Of a DNA stretch of 64,000 nt, positions 11,871-25,309 are shown piece by piece. The stretch comes from Brachionus manjavacas (taxonomy: Eukaryota; Rotifera; Eurotatoria; Ploima; Brachionidae). The position numbers and the translations under genes were made by a program. Location: the NCBI GenBank assembly GCA_019054805.1, contig JAHQIY010000002.1, forward strand, positions 6,944,001 to 7,008,000. The letters are read 5' to 3'. The notes under the pieces are model-generated. The model saw only the letters and a list, made by a program, of their open reading frames with translations. It ran no database searches and was not told the origin of the DNA. The stretch's first letter is position 1. Each line of letters opens with the position of its first letter.

Positions 11871-14800
11871 TTAGAATGATTCAAAATTGCCAGTTGCCAA
11901 GTCGCGCATCAGCTTCCCGCTTAATTCTGGTATTAGACTAATGCGCATGAACTTGGACGCACCGTACTTGTTAGTGGCAGCTCTGTACTTGTAATCAGCA
12001 TCTACTGACTTGACACTTAGCCGGCCTAGCTTATACATGCCGGCAACTAGATCTTCTAGTCTATAACCACTGTAGAACTCGAGTGTCTTATTCCACTCGG
12101 TTCCGTTCAATAGTCTGAAAGACAAACAAAGCGATGCTGCGGCCAAATAGGAAGGATCCAAAGCACTAAATTCAGCATCATGCAGACTCAACTCCATAAA
12201 ATACTTGGCCAATGTGTGTTGTTTGGGGTCGGCCTAAAAATACAAAATAAAATTGTTAATACTGTTTTTTTGTTTTGTTAAATTTAGAAAAAAATTTGGT
12301 CAATTCGAAAATGACCCTTTTCCTTGAAATAGTTGAAAATTTTGTATTCTGCCAAAATGAGAGATTATTTATTTGGCATGATTTTTATTTCATAAATACA
12401 TTTTTTACCCAAAATTTGTATTGTATTTTTTTGAGAAAAAAAATTTTTTTTTTGATTTTTATCTATAATTCATTTATTAGTAATTTTTTAATAATCAAAA
12501 TACAAATTTTGAATTATTTATTTAATATTTAGATTTTTTTACCATAAAAAATTAATTATCAAAATTATGTCCACTATTGAAAGATTATTAATAAATGAAT
12601 AATAACTAAAAAATTCAAAAAAAATTTAAGTGGATGAAAAGATCTAAAGTATTATTGAATGTCAAAAAAATATAACATTTAAATTTAAGGTAAAAATATG
12701 TTCATTTAATAGATTTTTTTTGTTGAACTTTCGATTTTCAGAAGTTTTTTATGTCTGTTTTTTTTTCCGCTACTAAGAAATTCACTCAAATTTTTACTTA
12801 TACTTTATTGATTAAATATATCTTTATGAATTTTTGGAAAAAATTGCAATCAATTTTTTAAAGCCCAAAATGGATTCTTTAATTATTACCACAAAAGCGA
12901 AAATGTGCACATTCTTTAAAAAACACTAAAATTAATTTGTAGAGACTTGTAGTGATAAGATATAACACCAGCATTCTTATTTTTTTATTGACAAAATATT
13001 AACGTTTTCTGAATTTTGGTCTTAAATTACTGTGAATTTGGACTAAAGAAATAAGAAAATTCTTTACCAAAATTTAAAGAGAATATTTCATCTATACTTT
13101 TATCTTAGCCTAATCTGTGCAAAAAATTCTAAAAAATCGACACACAAAAAAGATTATGCAGAAATGTTTTGGCAATGTATCTAAAATCATTTTTTTAATT
13201 CTAAAATTCACCACACCTGGAAAAATGGGTATAATTTTACATTTTTGCATTTTCATATTTTTAATGTAGATTTTTTTTTGCAATATTAGAGAGAATTTAT
13301 ATTTTTAATTTTCTGAATCATCGCACAATATAAGAATAAAAATGAAAACGCAAAAATTCAAAATTATTTACAATTCCTTAAAAAAAAACTCAAAAAATTT
13401 AAGACTCTTCAATTGCATTAATTTCAATGCAATTGCAACCCGAAATAGCTGAAAATAATTTCGTCAATTTTTTTCGTTGAATGAAACATGATGCGACAGC
13501 CATTGATGCATTAAATGTTCCGCCTGCAAATCACTTGCAAAATCTCTGCAGAATGCAATAGGGAAAAATAAACAAAAGCAAAATTCCTGTTTAATTTGCA
13601 GAAGAGTTTATTGTGTGCAACAAATTTGCAAGCACAGAATTAATTTATTATGAATTGTAGGACATTTTTACTCGTCTTTTAGTACCGAGCCTTACAAGAT
13701 CAAAATTTTCATTAGTCTACATAAAAATTACTGTTAATAAGTTCAATTTTGACATTTTAGATAAAGTCAAAAAAGTTTACATTGCAAAGAAAACCGATCG
13801 CGTTTGTTAAGTCTTTTAAAGACTGCAAATGCAAATTAAAAAAAAAGACAATGATTTTTGATGCAGAATTTGAGCAGAGTTAATTTTAATGCTGCACCTG
13901 GCAGTTGTCAGTTGATGTTTGAAACCGCAAAAATATACGATTTTAAACTAACAAATCGTATTTGTGATTATTTCAATAATATTTTATGACAATATAAAAC
14001 CGTCCGGGTACCAATGGGCCCTGAGACCCCACCAAGACAGGGAACTATTATCAATATTCAAACAAATCGAAGAAAAAGCGAGAAAATTCAAAAAAAACTT
14101 GCCTGTCCTGCTTTGGAAAAGCGTCTGAGAAAGTGGAGCGGCAAAGGCTTTCCAAACATAAAGTCCATTGATTTTAAAATAGAAATCTCCATTTGGCGAA
14201 TCTCGGACTTAGTGTACGTGTTGTCAGTCATGTAGACAAAGTCCTCAATGGCCGGCACGTACATCTCCTCGTACTTGGAGGCCAAAAAGAGGGCCGTAAC
14301 GCCGACCAGCTGCAGCTGCATTTTGGGCACGTCCTGGACCTTTTATTTTTTTCAAAGAGTTAGTCTGCACCCACTAGAGGTCACGTGACCAGGACTTACT
14401 TGCAAATAGGCGTCGATTATTTGAACGCACAGATACAGAGTCTCTTGGAGTAGATGAAATTTGAGGTGAACTTGGATGAGCCAGTCGACTAGGACCGACC
14501 TCATCTTGGCAGTGACTATTTTGGCCTCGAGAAAATTGGGCCGAATGCGAAACTTTTTCTCCATTTCATTCAAGTACTTGTAAATGTCTTTGACGTAGTC
14601 GGCGACGAGCTGAGAATTTTCGGCGTCGCATTCGTCAATGTCAATGATGTTCTCGTGCATGCTCTCCTCGTCCAGCTCGATTTCCTCGACCTCGTTGTCC
14701 TCTTCTTCTTCGAGCATGATGCAGCTGTTGTTAGACACGGTCTCCTGTCTGAGCTCGGTCGGCTTGGCCAGCTCTTTGTTGGCCTGCGGGAGCCCAAGCC

Positions 14801-15050
14801 TGATCCGGTTGCCGATGTCGCCGAGCGCATTGCGAATCGACGCCTGAGACGCCGTGCTCACTTGGTTCGAGCACGACTGGCTGGTGATCGTGTGTGAGTG
14901 CATCTTTATGAGCGAGCTTGACTTCAAGACTATGTTCTCGTCGCGGTTGCCACCGCCGAGCAGGTTTTTGTATGTCTGGCGCTTAAATAAACAATTAGCT
15001 TAGGTTTATGGGGTCGCATGGCTACTTACAGCATATCGATTGTCGTTCAT
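11871..15050 (-). CDS. CCNB: Cyclin B, complete, four exons (about 400 aa)
   Basis: B-type cyclins activate CDK1 at mitotic entry and are destroyed by APC/C. Exons: 15030-15050 (MNDNRYA), 14400-14981, 14103-14339 and 11871-12233 (TAA). The start is the first ATG, at 15050, and all phases agree. The destruction box RNALGDIGN is at residues 57-65. An acidic stretch ([16 protein letters not shown]) precedes the first cyclin fold, which contains [12 protein letters not shown] and [14 protein letters not shown]. The second exon pair carries [31 protein letters not shown] and PLPLHFLRR, all hallmark cyclin B motifs. The last exon ([14 protein letters not shown]...) is the C-terminal cyclin fold. 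The third intron starts with GC instead of GT (CAG/GCAAGT). Exon 2 is much richer in G/C than the introns. Confidence 0.96.
12234..14102 (-). other. Cyclin B intron 3 (GC-AG, 1.87 kb)
   Basis: The donor is CAG/GCAAGT at 14102 and the acceptor TTTTTAG is at 12234. The intron is AT-rich except for a G/C-rich patch at about 14002-14045 close to the donor, which I cannot explain. No gene is visible inside. Confidence 0.75.
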
Positions 15051-16254
15051 TCTAAACGATTAAGTCTAAAAGTGATTAGTTTGGCGTTTTAGAAAGCTTA
15101 GAAAATGAGCTCTTAGAAGCGGTATGGTCTGAGCTAGTAGAGTGGGGTTAGAAAGAGCGAGAGCTGTGCTCCATGCAGAGAGAAAAGCTTTGTTTTGTTT
15201 GTGTGAAGAGAAGTTTGAGAAATTACTATTGCGCTCTCAATGCTAGGTCTTCTTGATTTAAGTATTTTTTAACAGATTTATTATGCTTGTTGCCTTGAAC
15301 TTGTTAAACGATTTTTTTGAATTTGAAATTTATGCCATAGCTATAACAACCGATGGCGAAAATTGCGCGTTTATTTTTTAAATTTTGTGTAGACACGCAA
15401 TTTGTCTTATAAACTCTCACGCTCACAAATTGAATTTTTTTTCAATTAATTACCAAACAAAATTTCTTAATACTAGTGCTGCAAATGAATTGTTTATTTT
15501 GTGTTTAAATTTAGCTGAAAATTAATCTTGAAAAATAAAAAATATTTTGATTTACGGAGATTGGTTTTTTTTGACAATTGAAATTAAAGAGAAAAAGTAA
15601 TCATCAGAAAATACAAGTTTCTACCCGTTGTTCCGCTGCCGGAATAAAAAATTATAAGAAAAGAGAAATCAATTTTTATTACTAAATATAAGTTTGAGAT
15701 TCAAAAAAAGAATTTGTTCCCATTGACTAAATTTGACCAAATTTTGAAGAGTTATTTTTTAATCTAACAATTAAAAATTTTTTAGAAAACTAGTCGTTAA
15801 AATTTTTATTAACAGATATATGCCATCTGGAGCACCTTTGCCTAAAAATGACGAGTGTCCTTTGATCTATAGTAAATATATATGCCATATATATTTAAAT
15901 GTTGACTATTAATTATAACTATTAAATGGTTTAATAGTTCATTTTAACGAACAAAAAAAACAGATAAAAACGAGCAATTGATCATTTTTAAGGATTATTT
16001 TATCAAAAGTTATTTTTAGAAAAACATTAAAATTTGACTTTTTGAATTTCCTCAAAAATATTACGTATCAATATGCTTGTTGCTATATCTTGAATTATTT
16101 ATTTTAAAAAAATTGGTTCATAAGTATTGATTAAATAATTAAATAAATATTTGTGTACAGTATATTTTATCTTTGGCCTTTTTTATTTGATTTTTCTCCA
16201 TTCAAAAGAGAAAACAATTACCAAAGTTTAACAAATTATTTATTTATTTGTTTT
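15051..16254. other. Cyclin B upstream region
   Basis: This stretch holds the presumed promoter and 5' UTR of cyclin B. A G/A-rich patch lies at 15105-15225. No confident promoter motif or other gene was identified. Confidence 0.4.
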
Positions 16255-16680
16255 CTGTACTGAGCTAGAGCTGCTTCAGAATAAATTATAAAAAATAAAA
16301 AAAAAGTAAATGTAAGGAAATTTAAAAAGATATATGTGAAACATGTTTACACAATTGAAGCTTCAGGAAAAAAGAGGAAATATTTAGGTAGCAATTACAC
16401 AATGGATTTGGGTATTCAATATATCTTGATTCGAAACATTCCTTGTATTCATTCACCAGTCTTACAACAAATGAAATAGAATGACTAAGTCCTGTCCCAA
16501 CATATCTCTCACTCAACTCAAAAAGATGATTCGAGACTGTTAGTAATTTAAGTTTATAAAAAGTCTCATGATGCACGATATTGGAGGAAGCATCATATTT
16601 TAACTTATGGATAGATATGACTGCAGTATTTTGAATTGCTTGTAGTTTTCTGAAATTATTTTCTGAAAATGAATTCAAGC
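16255..16680 (-). pseudogene. 3' end of a LINE (reverse-transcriptase C-terminus and tail)
   Basis: An open minus-strand frame (16322-16678, 118 codons) reads KLQAIQNTAVISIHKLKYD, then NIVHHETFYKLKLLTVSNHL, which is the typical C-terminal segment of Jockey/CR1-like reverse transcriptases. It is followed by a short 3' UTR with an AGCTAGAGCTGCTTCAGAAT signature at 16263-16282 that recurs near other LINE relics here. The element is 5'-truncated and lacks the catalytic domain. Confidence 0.75.
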
Positions 16681-16974
16681 AAATTTTTAGGTAGTGTTAC
16701 TTTAATGAGATCTTGAAATAAGTAAATTGTCACATTTATTGGCAAGCATGGTCTCAAATTAAAGACATTTAATTTTTTTAGCAAATTCAGTTAAAATATT
16801 ATTTTTAACATCGTATATCCGATTATTATCTCAAAAAGATAGTTTGATTCTAACCTTTTGAGTCAATTTTTTGTATATTTTTTGTATTTAATTAATAAAA
16901 AGATCATTATTATTAAGTTTACGTGTTATAATTTATTAAAAAGTAGTATATAACAATAATAATTGCCCCTTTTC

Positions 16975-17095
16975 TATCCTAGTTAATAATGGGGAGGTAC
17001 TCATCTACTTTTCTAGTAGCTTTTTTTAATAAACGGTTCCGATCTGACACAGAGGTAACTGCATCGAGTTAGTCATCTAAGTACTAAAAATGTAG
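16975..17095 (-). repeat. Partial copy of the tRNA-headed SINE
   Basis: This segment matches the body of the SINE at 39455-39775: TTTCTATCCTA...AATG.GGAGG, CTCATCT.CTTTTC and TCTGACACAGAGG followed by ACTGCATCGAGTT. It lacks the tRNA-like head and is more diverged. Confidence 0.7.
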
Positions 17096-18282
17096 TAAAA
17101 AAATACAAGTGAGCTTTAATTTGACAAAATTCATTATTAACGAATTTTTTAATTGCAAAAACCAAATTTTTATTTTTTCAATTTGATTCTAGCTTTTAGT
17201 GACACACTGTTAACAATATTTCTTATAAGAAAAACTTGAAGGAATGAAATTCTATGAATTTGAATGTTTTTACTAAAAACATTCATATTACATACATATA
17301 TAACATACATATTTGTATTTGTATTTTTATTTTTAAGTCAAAATAACTAATATATATTACTTTAAATTTAAAAATAGATTAAAACAATTATAAAAGCACT
17401 ATATTCAAATATTAAAGTAAGTTATCGGAAATATAAGTAGGAAAATTTTACTTTTTTTCACAAATTTGATTTTTTAATATTAAGATACTGAAACATAGTG
17501 CAACATGCTGTGTGACAATTTTTTTTACCCTAAAACAAATTTTTTCTTTAAATGTTTAAATTGAAATCGAATTTCTGCTAAATTTGCAGAGTTTAGCAGA
17601 TTTTGATTTTATCCCTTATCTTGATTTTTTCCCTTATCTGTAATGGTAATTGAAGATTGAGTTTTGATTGTTTTCTGAATAATGAGCTGAAATAGCGTAG
17701 AAACGATAGACATTTTTAAAAATTTTGCGTGGAAAATTTTTTTTACTTTAGTGAAATATTTTAAATAAATTAATAATTAAATTTTTTCGGTTCATATTCT
17801 CGGCCCATAAACCCCATAATGTGTAAAATTCGAAAAAATTAGTCCTTTTCTTTTATAATTTTTAAAAAAATTACTTTTGTGCTATTTAAAAGTGATATAA
17901 TTTAAAGTGTATTAAGTAAATCTTAATACACTTTATTATAAATCTTCAAATAAGGTTTTTTTATTCTTAAGAATTCAAAAGCATGCTAAAATTTAATGCA
18001 AAATTTAATTATTTATAGAAATTTTAATTAAAAAAAATTAGTGGAAAAAAAACTGAATCTGTGATTGAAAATTTAATTTTTATTTGTTTTATTAAATTAG
18101 TGGTATAATTATCTATTTTTGTGGTTACAGTTTACTATGGCCCTATGGTACTTGGCAAATATAGTTTTAAAAATTAAATTAGGTTCTCACTATGAACATT
18201 TCAATGAAAAGTAAAAATTTTAAGCAAAAAAACTCTACGTTTTTTTGGCTAAATACATCTTATTATAAAAAAAAATAAAAAA
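17096..18282. other. AT-rich intergenic DNA
   Basis: Only simple AT-rich sequence and a small ATACAT-type microsatellite near 17281-17320 are visible. Confidence 0.4.
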
Positions 18283-18550
18283 TTATTTTTTCTTATATTT
18301 TATTTTCTAAATTCTTGGTGCTGCACCAAATGCATAATGAAAAAATCTCTTTTTATTTTTTGTCTTAAACTCATTTCTTGATGACTCATTAAATTTAGAA
18401 TTTCAGACTTTGATGCAGCCCAAAATCCGTGATAATACTATTAGATAATACATTTTTGATGCTTTCTTTATCAAAAATGTTTTAGAATGGGCGAGATTTA
18501 CTTTGGTGCATGGTCAAAAAGCGTGTCTTAGTTGTGTTGTAGCGTAATCG
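18283..18550 (-). repeat. Truncated MITE copy related to 24800-25119
   Basis: Bases 18360-18550 match, in reverse complement, the left part of the 24.8-kb MITE, including a block GGGCGAGATTTACTTTGGTG and the inner terminal repeat ending at GTAGCGTAATCGAA. Bases 18283-18345 instead match the right part of that element in direct orientation, so the internal segment is inverted relative to it. The outermost CCGTATT end is missing. Confidence 0.75.
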
Positions 18551-20563
18551 AAATAGAATTTAATCAATTAAAAACTGACCATTTTAACTCGCCATAGCAA
18601 CAAATCTTAAGAGTTTTCCAATTTCCTGAGTTCAAGAAGGAAGTTCTTAGTTTTTATCTCAAAGCTTCCTTCAACTTAACTTAGATTTATTGATTTTAAG
18701 TTATTATTCATTTTTTTTTTCATTAATTTTTTGACTGTCAAATATTTAGCTATTTGATGATGTAATTTCATACATTCACAACCATGACGTTAACTTAGAA
18801 ATTTGAATTTAATTAAATCCATCTGAAAAAAAAATAATGACTTGATAAAAATCAGACAACAAATGTTTTTCAAAAATGCATCAGAAAATTTATGCTTAGA
18901 GTTTTTAAAATACTTAAGATTTAAAAAGATATTTTAAAAATATATAATCATAAAAATAAATTAATTAGAAATTCTTTTGGCTTTTTGATGAATAGAATTA
19001 TGAATCTCATGATTAAATATCAATAGTTGATTTATTTGAATAATTTTGATTTTACTTAACTAAAACTAAACTAAAAGATCTATTATTTTTTTATGAAATT
19101 TTAATACAATTTAAACTTAAAATATATTCATGTTACCAGGTATTTTTATTCGAATTAATTTAGAGTTCTCAAAAAAAGTACTCTTAATTCGTTTCTATAT
19201 TTTTGCTAAAATAAAAAAGAATAATTTAACATGAAAAGGGGCCAAAATTTGACCAGATTTTTTTTTAATTCTTTCAAATAAATTTATCAAAATCAAAAAT
19301 AAGATTTGTTTTATATTTGCATTTTGAAAATAATCTCTTAGCCAAATTTTGTATAAATAAATGGACTTGAAAAAATAGCTACTCTGGTGAATCCATACGA
19401 ATAAAATAGTTACTTAACGCAAATTTTTGCGGATTTCACGTATAATTCGGAAAAATAATTTCAAATTTTATTCAAAAAATATTAAAAAAAAATTTGTTGA
19501 AATAGCAATAAATTATAGAAAACTTGTTTTAATTTTGAACAAATATAATTGTCAGACTATTATTCTAGTTGCCAATCTCACCATTTGAACTAGTTCATTA
19601 ATTGTCAAAAATGTTTAAGGAATCATTTGTAAAATAAAATTCTAATCTATATTTAAAATATATAGTGAATGATAATTGCACAGATAATCAATTTTTAAAG
19701 ATTAACATCTAATTAGATTAGATTTAGTATTCGCTTTTAGAATCAATAGGAATTAATAAAATCAAAAATTATTGAAAATTAAAAAAAAAAATATTTTTTA
19801 TGTTTTAACAAAAATAAAACTAAGGTAGTACTATGGAAACTTGTTTTTTACTCTGAATGTTTACTAATAACTTTTTGTTCATATTTGATTTGATTATTTG
19901 GCATATATAATTGTTAGTGTCATTCAGAAATTAAGTCCTTGTCATCATCCATAAAAATGACTATTTAATTTTTGTACTACTCAAATTAAATAAATCTTTA
20001 AATTCGATATATGATGCAAGATAAGTATTTTCTGAGCCAAAAATAAATATTAAAAATTGGTTTGGATACAGATGCAAAAAAATCTAATTTAGAACTCCTT
20101 GTATTTAAAACAAATACTATTTTTAACGAAGGATTCGTCCAATATAGGTTAAACCAAAGCCTTTTCTATGTATAAATTTAAAAAAATTTTTTCTTTAAAA
20201 TAAAATTTATTAATCATTCAAGAAATTTGAAATGTTGCACGCTGAATCACATCTAAATCAAATTCTTAGCTAAAGTTTCTTAAGAGGGTGTGAATAAAAG
20301 CATAGAACGAAAGAGCTACAGGACTAAAATTGAATTCATTTAGCTCGCTTCGAAACCCACGTCAGCAAATATTAATGATAATTAAATGACTACAAGTAAA
20401 TAATCACGAATATTGTAAGCGTGTTTGAATTTAAGAAGCTATCAAGTTTTAAGCTTTGAATTTTTAATTTTTTCTAGCAACTATAAAAGATGTTAAATTT
20501 TTGTAAATTTTTTCATATCAAAAAAAAAATTTTATTCTAGATTATAAAGAAAACTAATCAAAA
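18551..20563. other. AT-rich upstream region of the FABP gene
   Basis: No coding sequence, RNA gene or transposon protein is visible. A possible 5' UTR acceptor (TTTATTCTAG) ends at 20540, just before the FABP start. Confidence 0.4.
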
Positions 20564-21024
20564 ATGGTTGATGCTTTGTTGGGAGATTGGAAACTAGTCT
20601 CGAGTGAGAACTTTGAAGATTTGATGAAAGAGTTGGGAGTTGGTTTGGTAATGAGAAAGCTCGGCAACACCACCAAGCCAAATGTAAAATTTGTCAAAAG
20701 TGGCGATGAATGGACATTTTCCACTGTTTCTACCTTAAAATCTCAACATTTGAAATACAAACTCGATGAAGAATTCGACGAAGAGACTTTGGATGGACGC
20801 AAAGTGAAGACCACTTTCCACTGGGATGGCAACAAGCTGGTCCAGACACAAAAGGACAAGGACAACAATGTTGTATGTACTATTACCCGTGAGATCACTG
20901 ATAGCGGTGAATTGAAATGCGTAAGTTTTATTTAAATAAAAGACAACCAAATTAAAATTTTTTGAAAAAGGTTGCCAAAGCCGGTAAAGTCGAATCTATT
21001 CGTATGTATCACAAAGAACAATAG
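20564..21024 (+). CDS. Cytosolic fatty-acid-binding protein (FABP), two exons, 136 aa
   Basis: FABPs are small beta-barrel chaperones that carry fatty acids or retinoids in the cytosol. Exon 1 is 20564-20920, a 50-nt GT-AG intron follows, and exon 2 is 20971-21024 (TAG). The N-terminus LLGDWKLVSSENFEDLMKEL is the family signature (G-x-W plus the helix lid). The carboxylate-binding residues are present: R109 in TITREI and R130-x-Y132 in SIRMYH. There is no signal peptide, as expected for a cytosolic protein. The intron lies after codon 119, near the place of the last intron of vertebrate FABP genes. The length is normal for the family (about 130-140). Which FABP/CRABP subclass it belongs to cannot be decided by eye. 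Confidence 0.95.
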
Positions 21025-24000
21025 ATGTTTTTGATTTTTTAGTATTGTAATTGTTTTTTTTATTTTAAGAAAATATATAAATAAAAAAAGATACAAAATT
21101 TTTTAATTTTTTTAAATTATACTATCACAAATCACCACAAAAATAAGCTTACGCAAAAATACTGCAAAATTTTAGTCTTAAAATATTTTAAAAATTAAAA
21201 TTTAGTTAGATTTTAACAAAACGCACCAATTTTAAAAAAAAAACTATAAAATTAAACTAAGAAAATGAAACTTGATTTTATAGAATAATTAGTTAATATA
21301 TAAATTAAATTTTTCTTAAATAACTAACTATTGATTCTGACAATTAATAATCAAGGATCTATTATAAAAAAATTCAAATACTATTTTTAATAATAAAAAT
21401 AAATTATTTCTCAACAAAATTGATAATAAACTAAGAACAAAAATACTTATTTGAAAAAGACACAAAATTGTGCTTAATAAAGAATAACAAATTTCATAAT
21501 AATGAATTAATTAAAATATTATAAAGATTATATTTTTTATTGATAAAAGAATCATTTTTTAAAGATTCAAATGGGAAGTGGTATTTCGACGCTAAATTCT
21601 GTTGGAAACTTATCTTTTGTTAAACTTGATTTTTATTCAAAATTATTTGAGATTAATTTTTCAAACTTTAGTTGTTCGAATTCACTCGAAATTTGCAAAA
21701 AACTAAAAACTTAATCAATTACTTATAAAACCGAATTACGAACTAATACCCAAATAGACCATAAATGTCATGTTAAAATTGTTCAAACTTTACGCATTTA
21801 TTTTTTAAAAGCAGTACAAAAAAAAGTTTTTTCGTAAAATTGTATAATTATCTAAAACTTATTTTAAATAAATCAATTTTTTTTATGTCGCAATGATTGA
21901 TCTCTTTTCATAATTTAAGTTTAAAAATAAAAACCTGCTCTAGAAAATTTTCTAAATTTTTTTTTAATTAAAAACTTTAATTTAATTTTTAAATGCGTCA
22001 AGATTTTAGATTTCAAAAGCCCAAAATTCAATAATCAAATGTTAAATTTTTAAGATATCTAGATTTAGATGAGGGACAAAATTTAATTCTAAATTCTATT
22101 TTTTTTATATTTTGTCCGTTTGGTGGTGCAAATTAATTTGAATAGCTGTTATAAATCAAAAGTAATCTTAACAAAAATTTCATTGTTTATCTTACACCTT
22201 ATATTAATATGACAACTGAAATGAATCAATAATGACTCAATTTTAGTTTTGGAATAAATTAAAAAAAAACATTTAGTTCTTTTTACATTATTGTTTTTTT
22301 CTGAATACTTTTAATAAAATGTTTTATCTTTTATTAAAAATAGCGCAAATCAAACTAATTATGAGTTGATGAGATTAACATTAGTTCTTTTTAGAATGAT
22401 TAAAAAATATTACACTTAATTACAGTTTTGAAAATTATGTAAGATTTCAGCTTTACTAAAAGTGTATCAATTTCAGCTTTACATAAAATTTGAGAATATG
22501 TCAAACATTATAAAACATCTTTAAGTGTATTAAATTTTTTTAGCACTTATTTTGTACATTTAATTTTAAAAAATAATCCTTAGTAAATTAAAATTTAATC
22601 CCTTATCAAGATAAGAAAACTCATTTTATTCAGATTATCAATTTTAAATTTTTTCATCAGTCCGCAATCAAATAGTCGCTTTTTTACAAGAAAAACAATT
22701 GATTTAGGATTCAATGATCAGTTGATTTTTTTGACGTTTTAAATTGATTAGCTTTATTAAAATTTTAAAAGTTCAAATTAAGGTTTTAAATAAGTTTCTC
22801 AATACAAAAAAAAGATCTATAAATTTAATCAACTAAGATAAATAATTCCAACCACTTTTAAATTTATTTCAATTCTTCTAAAAATTTTACATTATTTTAT
22901 TCCATCGTTTATTTGAATTAACTCTTTTTTGAAACTAGATGATTTAAATGAATTAAAATTTATGATTTTTGTTATTAATACATTAATGTCAAAATAGAGA
23001 TAAAATTTTTTTAAATATATTTAAAATTTTTATTTCCAAATAAAAATAAAAATTTTGATTATCTTTGGTATCATTAAAATGAGCAATTAAGTGAAAATCT
23101 TCGCGTGGCTATACTAGGAAAATTGCTGCGTGACTAAGCTTAGGATATGGCATCCATTCGACTTTAATTGCTTAGCATCAATTTATTTGCAACATGATAT
23201 TAAAAAAACATTCATAGACTATTTATTTTTATTTTATAGATCTATCACATGTATTGTTCCATTTCAATGATTTCTTCGATAAAGATTGTTTTTTTTTTTT
23301 AATTACAAGCAGGTGATCGGTAAATTCAATAAATCGATTAATCAAAAAAAATACTCAAATATCAAGCAGTGTCTAATCAATAAATTAAAAAGCCTTGGTT
23401 ATTCAAAAAAATAGATAAATCGACATTTTCATGGTTTTAATTTTAAATAGAATTTATTTATTTAAATTTATCCTTTCAAGAATCGCCGATCAATTTATCT
23501 TTATTTTTTCTATCAAACTAATCAATATTGATAAAATTTATGACTATAAACAAAATATATATTTCCTTCCGAGTTAGAGATTGGTTTTTCTATCTTGACT
23601 TGTTTGATTCAAAATTTTGAATATCAACTTGGCTTAAAGGTCTTGCTAATCCTTGATTTAGGTCGGATTTAGACTGAAATGTCAGTAATTTGAGTGTTGG
23701 ATAAAATATATTTTTTATCGAATATTGGACAGGTCAATGGGCCTTGCTGGATAGCTTCTAACAAGGAAACACGCTGAATTAGGCTTAACAACACTTTTTT
23801 TATTAAAAAAACATTTAGATATCTCAACGTGAAGCGACCAGGTCAGGTAAATAATTTTATTACTCAGATATTAACAGGAAAACTTTAATTTTTTGTATTT
23901 TTTAAAATGACTTTTCAAATTCATTGTATTTTTAAATCATTTTAATAATTATAAGTTTTCTTTCCTGCAAATAATTTTAAGTTCATATTTTTAATTTAAT

Positions 24001-24797
24001 AACCAAATTTGTAATATTCTTTAATTAGTTTTTTAGTCTCAATTCTATAGAAGTCTGAATTCAGAATAAAAAACAGAGATTGATTGAAATAAAAACAGTT
24101 CTAAAGTACTAAAATTCATTCCTGATTGACATATTTGCCTTTGTAATTTTCTTTATTTAGATCTGGACACAATTTAATAGACAACTTTGAACTAAAATCA
24201 ATGTCTTTTTTTATTCAATTTATGATTGTTGGATTAGTTTCATATATCGTTATTTTTTTCAATTAAATGAAATAAAAAATATTATATTAAAGCTTTAATA
24301 ATGAGTGACAAGTAAAATCTAAAAATTTTTTTTTGGATTTTTTTTATGTATTTTTTTTATATCATAAGTATTTTATTTTAAATTAAAAATTTTTATCTAA
24401 GTATTCATTTGAATTTTCAAAAAAACCTTAAAATTTAAAATATTTCGTGTTAAATTATTATTATTAATATTATAAAGAAATATTGTTTAGGCCTGAATAA
24501 GCACCAACAAAACTGATTTTTATTAATTGTCATAAGAAAAGCTGTCTTACACAGAAAAATGTCTTTCGAAAGTAAAATAAGAGACAACCTCGATATTTGT
24601 CCTTCTTTTTATATTTTAAAATTCTACAACACAACAGAAAATGTTTCAAAGTAGAAAATTGTTCCTTGGATATTTTATTATATTAAAAATTAAAAAAAAA
24701 ATATCAAATAGATATTTGAAAATGTTTTTTGTCTAAGATTCTCAGACCTAAAATAATGCTTGCAAATATTCGAATTCAATTAAATTAGCATTTTATT
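21025..24797. other. Long AT-rich intergenic stretch
   Basis: After the FABP 3' UTR, about 3.7 kb of AT-rich DNA has no open frame of note and no recognisable element. Confidence 0.4.
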
Positions 24798-24799
24798 TA

Positions 24800-25119
24800 C
24801 CGTATTTTCCTCGTTCGATTACGCTTCAACACAATTAAGACACGCTTTTTGACCATGCACCAAAGTAAATCTCGCCCATTCTAAAACATTTTTGATTAAG
24901 AACGCATAGAATTATTATGGGTTTAGGGTCGCATCAAACTCTGAAATTCTTAGTTAAATGCGTCATTAAGACTCGAGTTAAAGACACAAAAAAAAAAAAT
25001 AATAAAAAATTATTTTTTCTAATATTTTATTTCCTTAATCTTTGGTACGGCGTCAAATGCATAATAAAAAAAAGCATGTCCTAGTTTGTGCTGCAGCATA
25101 ATCGAGCGGGGTAATACGG
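24800..25119 (+). mobile_element. 320-bp MITE with terminal inverted repeats and TA target duplication
   Basis: The left end CCGTATTTTCCTCG and right end CGGGGTAATACGG are inverted, and the similarity runs inward for about 50 bp (TCGATTAYGCTKCARCACAA, then ACAYGCTTTTT). TA flanks both sides (24798-24799 and 25120-25121). There is no coding frame. The TA duplication and CCGTATT ends suggest a Tc1/mariner or pogo-type non-autonomous element. A rearranged relative is at 18283-18550. Confidence 0.8.
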
Positions 25120-25309
25120 TATATTTTAAATTTTAATAAAAAAAAATATCCACTAAAAAGCAGAGGGAATAATCTTGTTAATTATTTTACTTAAGTACTA
25201 TTTAATTTAATTTAATTTTACTTTTTAATATTGAAAAATATATAATTTTAAAATTAACTTTATTAACTTTAAAAATTCTATAATAATATAGAATAATAAT
25301 ACTGATTGC

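Noticed and set aside
14570..14897. Overlapping open frames on both strands in cyclin B exon 2
   Set aside because: Explained by the GC-rich cyclin B exon; only the frame with destruction box and cyclin fold is real.
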